Positions 58,584-64,000 of a DNA stretch of 64,000 bases are shown piece after piece. The stretch spans positions 82,258,679 through 82,322,678 of the forward strand of contig OX578137.1 of the NCBI GenBank assembly GCA_951213105.1, in the 5' to 3' direction. The DNA comes from Amaurobius ferox. Its lineage: Eukaryota; Arthropoda; Arachnida; Araneae; Amaurobiidae. Below the pieces are notes generated by a model. It was not told the origin of the DNA. It saw only the letters and a program-made list of their open reading frames with translations, and ran no database searches. How positions within the stretch are numbered: position 1 is the first letter of the stretch; each line of letters starts with the position of its first letter. The translations under genes and the position numbers were made by a program.

Positions 58584-59811
58584 ATAAAGTAAGATTATAT
58601 GATGGAAAATATCCCAAAAGAAGAAATAGATTAAAGAGAAACATATTCGAGCTAGTAACTCGATACTCCAAAAACTCAAGAAAATATTTTTTTTTCGTAT
58701 TCTGTGTACTTTTTCGTTAACAAAGCAAACCAGGCAGTTCTAGCTATTGTTTGAAAACTAGAGATTAATTAAAAAGTTACCTACTTGTGAAATAAAATAT
58801 TTCATTTGTATCGAAATTTAATATCAATTGGCTTAATCGATTTAATATCGATTGGGGCTCTTCTTTCAACCTTTCTTGAGATTTAAAATTGCACATGCAA
58901 GTACACTCGAATTATCAAAACGGTTGACATTAAAAAATTTTAATTAATATGTTGCATGATCTTATTTTACCCCGTTTAAATCAAATAAAGATAAAATATA
59001 TAAGAGTATTTACTCAACTAATTATTATTAGAATTTTACGAATATTAGTATATAAGAAATGTAAATTGATATAACGCAATTCTTATTTAAATATTTATTG
59101 TTATAATATATTTTATTATTAATATTTTCCACGATTTTATTTTAGCCTGCTAAAACAGCACGAAAGTAGAAAATAAGATATTAATTACATTTATCAAACT
59201 AATTATTTTTAGAATTTCACGAATAGCAAAAGAAAATCATATGGGACAGCAAAAGAAAAGCAAAACAATGTAACGAAATTTATTGCGGATTAAAAAAAAA
59301 TAATACATGCACAATACCCCGGAAGGCTTCTGATGACAGAAGAAAGACACTAGATACAGTTAATTAATATTGTAATCGTCAAAAAGAGAAAGTATATATC
59401 TAGTAAGTATTGGCACAGCAAAGATTAAAAACGTAATAAGGAAGTCTCATTTATATTGCTTTCGTGTGACATGTCACAGGAAATCTTTATTGCTGTGTCT
59501 AAGATTATTTGCTCTCCAAATTGCTGTACGGGAAATTAGTTGGGGATCCTTCTCCATCAGTTATCTAAAGAAAAAGTCTGAACGACACGAATAAATGTCA
59601 ATCTGTTCAAGAACACGGGAGGTTAAATTTAAGAGAAGAACTTCAGGTGTTGCGTTAAATTATATCCTAAATGAAAGTTTCATCCGTGTATATTGGTTTA
59701 CTTAGAAATAAGTTTTATACCCGATTTTTATATTTCTAGCTTTGTAAAAAAGAGCAAATGTATTGGTGAAGTAAAATATATTTTTAAATAATCAAAATAT
59801 TTAATTAAACG
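58584..59811. other. No recognisable gene
   Basis: AT-rich, nothing supported. Confidence 0.45.
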
Positions 59812-59935
59812 GGTGTGGGATAGCCCAAGCTTGAACCTCACGGCTATCCAAAACAAACGGCACGATTATGATAAATGAGGGTGCAGTAGAACATTGAGTT
59901 CCGGTCTAATTTGGATCCCTAAAGGGAACATTTTT
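59812..59935 (+). mobile_element. Possible decayed SINE-1 copy
   Basis: GGGATAGCCCAAGC resembles the A-box region and GAGTTCCGGTCTAATTTGG resembles the SINE-1 body (GGTTCCGGTCTAAATTGGG). The B-box is not visible. Confidence 0.35.
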
Positions 59936-60685
59936 GCTTCCTGTGATTTGCCTCCTGTGGATTTCCAGGGCAATGTGGTGACAAAATGGATCACACTTCG
60001 AAAGCTACATAACTAATGCCAGACCACTTAGGAAAAATATATTTCTTTAAAAAATATTTTATTCTAGAAACTAAAATATAAAGTTTGTTACGATTAGGGA
60101 TATTCACACATAGACATGGGTTATCAATTTTGTAAATATTATTACATGGAGTACAGGAATAGTATTACGAACGATGTTGCAAATTGCATTTCATACAAAC
60201 AGTTTCAAAATTCTAATGAAAGCCATGGACGCCTGCTAGGGCAGCTTTGGTGTTAGCTATTGCATCACGAAGAATCTCTGCGTCGTTAAGTTCCTTATAT
60301 AATTTTCAAGCCAAATCATATTGCAATCATTAGAGCAATAGTCCATCAACTTTTATCCCCTCCCCTAAGAAATAATTTTGCTCCCTGTACAAAAACCTCT
60401 TTAAACGGCGCATCTGCTCCTTTATATGATTGGTTATTGTTTTCTAGTGTGATGTTTTATGGTTCTAGAAATCTAAAATAAGAATCCACCAGATTCGGGC
60501 ATGGCATCTATATGTCTGTTTGTGAGACTTTGAACAGGATATATCTAGCACAATTCCATACATCAATTTGTTACTTTAATTTCAAATAATAAATATAACA
60601 GATTTATTGATTGTGTTTAATCTTGAAAACAAGGTATTTCATTAATAGAACTTTTTCACTGAACGACATCAATATACATAATAAG
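59936..60685. other. No recognisable gene
   Basis: Nothing supported. Confidence 0.45.
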
Positions 60686-60687
60686 TA

Positions 60688-61352
60688 TCGGGTGATTCAG
60701 AAGTTCGGAGCAAAAGTAAAACGCTATAAAAAATATCTATGGGTCGGAGAAACATGAGGTTTGCAAATTAATATTCACCGTGGTGTTGAATTTTGTATGG
60801 CATGAAAAAAAAAAATTCAAAATCTCGACACTAGAGGAGCTTTGCTGCGAAGAAAACAATGCGAGGTAGAAATTGTATAATGAGATATTTTATTTCAGCA
60901 TGATTTACAGCTGCAAGTGCTTAATGTGTCCACCACCACATTCCAGTACTGAGTGCAGTCGCGGTATTACGGCTGATACAGCATGAAACAGCGTATTAAC
61001 GGGAATGGCTGCGACCTCCTGCCGTAAGGCGCCTTTCGGTGCTGGTAAGGACTGGGACTTTCCTCTATAGACCCGTGATTTTAGGTATCACCACAACGAG
61101 AAATCACAGGGGGTGCGATCTGGGAATCTGGCAGGCCAGTCATGTGTGCAATCACCTCCATGCATAAGTCACATCTATGGCTTTATCTGCCGCAGCCCCC
61201 TGAGTGTCGAGAGTTTTAACTAATTTTTTTTTCATGCCACACAAAATCCCCCACCACGGTGAATATTAATCTGCAAACCGCATGTCTCCCCGAACCATAC
61301 ATATTTTTTTTTATAGGGTTTTACTTTTACTCTGGACTTTTGAATCACCCGG
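60688..61352 (-). mobile_element. Tc1/mariner-superfamily element with ~150-bp terminal inverted repeats
   Basis: The left end TCGGGTGATTCAGAAG and the reverse complement of the right end CCGGGTGATTCAAAAG continue to match, with substitutions and small gaps, for about 150 bases (60,688-60,837 versus 61,203-61,352). Shared segments include TTAATATTCACCGTGGTG and CTCGACACT. TA dinucleotides flank both ends (60,686-60,687 and 61,353-61,354). Only the transposase C-terminus is retained between them. Confidence 0.85.
60905..61141 (-). pseudogene. DDE transposase C-terminal fragment
   Basis: The minus strand encodes DWPARFPDRTPCDFSLW, a stop codon (TGA at about 61,090), then YLKSRVYRGKSQSLPA, PRLHSVLECGGGHIKHLQL and a terminal stop. 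The WPxRSPDxTPCDFFLWGxLK and GGGHI signatures are typical of a Tc1/mariner-related arthropod DDE group. The first two catalytic residues and the DNA-binding domain are absent, so the element is non-autonomous. Confidence 0.8.
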
Positions 61353-61354
61353 TA

Positions 61355-61650
61355 TGTCTGTCTATCTGTATGTTTTTTCCATATATAAAGCCATAATTTT
61401 GAAAGATATTTTTTCAAATTTGTCATGGTTATTCTCTGCTTTACTGCGGATAACCCTGTCCATGTTTCGAATTTTGAGGACTAGTGGTTGTTGAAATATT
61501 AATAAAACATGGGCATTCAATCTTTTATTGAAATAACAACAGTCAGACACGGGTTTTTTTCCAAGACTTTACATAAAGAAAATTACATTCAAATTGTTTC
61601 TTAGCAACGAAGTCAAATCAGATGTGTTTATTTGCAGATTTTTAATATAT
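61355..61650 (-). mobile_element. Diverged family D fragment
   Basis: TATGTCTGTCTATCTGTATG is followed by CCATGTTTCGAATTTTGAGG, GTGGTTGTTGAAATATTAAT and TTAGCAACGAAGTCAAATCA, weaker matches to copies 1 and 2 in the same order. It abuts the TA duplication of the preceding transposon. Confidence 0.5.
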
Positions 61651-61654
61651 TCAA

Positions 61655-62545
61655 ACTTAGTTATAAAGTGTTACAACATAATAAGTGTAAAAAATTGTAT
61701 TTAGTTATAAACTTTATTGATTATGTCTGTCTGTCTGTCAGTCCGTCTGCACGATAACTGCCGTAAAATTGACTATAACAAAATGGAATTTTAGTATGTT
61801 GTTGAGAGGGTCTGTGGGATATATGGGAATGAAAATGAATAATATCCCCTAATTAGTTTCAGATTTAATCCGGGTTGAAAATATGAAATACATTGAACCC
61901 ATAGGACATAATTTTTCAAACATTTTTAAGTAGAGTTAAAATTTAGAAATTGCTTCCAGAATTCTAAGAAATATTCAAATTATCAAGTAAAGTGTGTAAA
62001 AAAAAAAATCAGCAGAATGTATTAGGTAGTTTTTAAATAAAAATTGAAGTAATAATAACACCCATTTTATATGAGGAGATCACGTGCCAATAAAATATGG
62101 CATCTATATTACCTCTGGGCAAAAATCGTGATGTTTGGAAAACATTTACATTTATATTTAATGTTGCATCTGTCATAAAACCGCTTTATTTTTTGCATAT
62201 TGTCTATGTATGTAAATTCTATGCCAACTACTTTCTACGTAAGATGATATGCATAAGAATTTCTGAAATTTTTTCATGCAACATTATTTAGCCCTGGAGT
62301 CTGCAATATAATTGATATGAGTTAAATATTCGTTGATTTTACATATAGAAGCAGATAATTTATAGAATGACGTTTTTTCATGAAATTTTAAGTTTACGAG
62401 TATAATAAAGTATTGTAGTACAGTAGCAATTTAAAAAATATCAATGCTGAATGTCTCGCATTTTAGAGATGTTTAAATAAAATTGTATTTTTGTTGGCAA
62501 GTGTTTCATAATCAATGTTTTATTCATGAGTGATCTTTCTTGTTA
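61655..62545 (-). mobile_element. HINE-like family C copy with degraded hairpin
   Basis: AAAGTGTTACAACATAATAAG (degraded 3' hairpin) and (GTCT)n are followed by GCACGATAACTGCCGTAAAA, GAATTTTAGTATGTTGTTGA and TTGAACCCATAGGACATAAT. The right end has GTCTCGCATTTTAGAGATGT, a single internal repeat unit and AGTGATCTTTCTTGTTA. Confidence 0.8.
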
Positions 62546-64000
62546 TTTCCTTTCAATGATATACATTATAAAAAAACTGATATAAAAATGTATTTTATAA
62601 ATGGACGGCATTATATTGGTATTAAATTTCTATCAGTTATTGTCTTAGAATTCAAGACAACAATAATTTATGACAATTTTACTTTATATTTCAGTCACAT
62701 TTCTTTTTCTCTGGCAAATATTTTCTAAATACATTTTTAATATATTTCAAACATTGATAATGTATTTCAAGCATGTTCAAACATTGGTGATGTATTTCAA
62801 GCATGATAAAAATAGTACGAGTATATCTTATTCAGATTATACCTGTGAAGAAACTTTTGTAAAGTTATAACATGTATGTATTATGCTTCATTTTGGATGT
62901 TACATTTAATAAACAAAGTGTTATATTTTGTTTTATACTCATAAATCAGTGACGGACGTAGAATATAAGATTACGGTAATATTTTAAAAACACAAATTTT
63001 CATATATTTCTTAATGTGTTTAAACGATTATTGCTACTGTGTAAGAATGGCCCGAGATTAATTTTTGATACCATTTCAGAGACTTCATTTTAGTCGTATA
63101 TTTACCAAACTTCATATTTTTGTACATTGGTTTACAAAAACTTGCGCATATACATTTTTATTCTTTTATAGGTGAATTAAATTCTACATCAAAATCAAAT
63201 ATAACCAAAATAGGCTTAATTATTTATTAAAATCTCCTTTTTACGACGTACAAAATCACACAGTCGTAGTGCTTTGAGGCACTATCATCTCGGCATTACT
63301 TTCAACAGTGGCGATCTGTAGTATTAAATTCTATGTTTTAATAGAAATATTTGAAATTTAGAATTTTCACATATTTTAAATGACAGGCAACGGCGAGTAT
63401 ATCTGCTAGCAAAAATTTAATTTGAATGAATTACCTTAAAATTATTAAAGTTGAAAGAATTTCCACTTGGTTTTGTTTAAAACAAAATATCATTTTACAG
63501 GGCATTACCAAGACCAAGACACATAATTTTGGAGTTCCTGTGTCAACGACACTCATCCCCACATCGAATATGGCAATATCGAACCATTGAGGTGTAGAAA
63601 TAGCAATTTAGATAGTCAGTGTTATCGCTCCCCTCCTGTGCGCTTGATGATATGATCAGTAGATTTTGGTTTTATGATCCATAATTATCTTGATATGGTG
63701 GATGCCTGTCTTGGCTGTAAACGACAGGATGGGAATAGCAAGAAAGCACAAGAGCGAGTCACAAGAAATGAATTAAGATGTTACATGCAGTAATTAATTA
63801 AGCACAAAGAACAAAGTTAAAAGGACATTAAAAGCCATTGAAAGTTTTTGAACTCACAAAATAAAACATTAAAATATGATCATTCCAATTATCGTTGAAA
63901 CATTAAATATGATTATTGATATCAAGTAAATTAAATGTTAGTTACATATAAGAAGCAATGAATGAAATTTATTGAATATAACGAGTTACTGAACGAAAAA
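62546..64000. other. No recognisable gene; one short tandem repeat
   Basis: ATGTATTTCAAGCATG with CAAACATTG is repeated at 62,750-62,806. A weak family E match lies at 63,111-63,175. Otherwise unassigned AT-rich sequence to the window end. Confidence 0.45.

Overview
The window is AT-rich non-coding DNA from an animal genome. No host gene, rRNA, intact tRNA gene or CRISPR array can be supported. What can be recognised is almost entirely mobile DNA and its decay products. The repeat types point to an arthropod, and the Tc1 transposase start (MSSRYHLDDFT) resembles copies I associate with spiders. Chelicerate, probably spider, is an inference rather than a proof.

Layout. 1-4000 is one decayed Penelope-like retroelement with a GIY-YIG endonuclease in front of the reverse transcriptase. 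It is bracketed by roughly 70-bp inverted ends and interrupted by a small non-autonomous element. 4.0-8.8 kb holds a long TA microsatellite, a Tc1 transposon inserted inside a second TA microsatellite, a second Tc1 remnant and repeat fragments. 8.8-15.7 kb and 16.9-21.3 kb are largely featureless. 15.7-16.9 kb has tRNA-related SINE-like modules. 21.5-23.4 kb and 25.4-28.7 kb are head-to-tail arrays of two related non-autonomous families (called A and B here). 30.3-32.4 kb is a minisatellite and tandem-duplication zone with a SINE. 35.0-37.5 kb contains a second Penelope-like RT fragment, the 3' end of a non-LTR retrotransposon and a family C copy. 39.0-48.4 kb and 54.4-62.5 kb are dominated by families C and D in both orientations, SINE copies, a GTSAC-rich block and a Tc1/mariner-type element with 150-bp TIRs.

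The unifying observation is families A, B and C. Each has a short palindrome at the 5' end and an ACTTTCC-like subterminal repeat. Each also has an internal repeat or homologous block, a simple repeat (CA or GTCT), and a 3' hairpin whose arms repeat the 5' subterminal sequence. Sequence differs between families, but the three motif copies within a family change together. This is the layout known for Helentron-associated non-autonomous elements (HINE / DINE-1-like). They are called HINE-like here by architecture only, because no Rep/helicase gene is present. They were probably mobilised in trans, and they sit inside, next to and in tandem with one another and with the retroelements.
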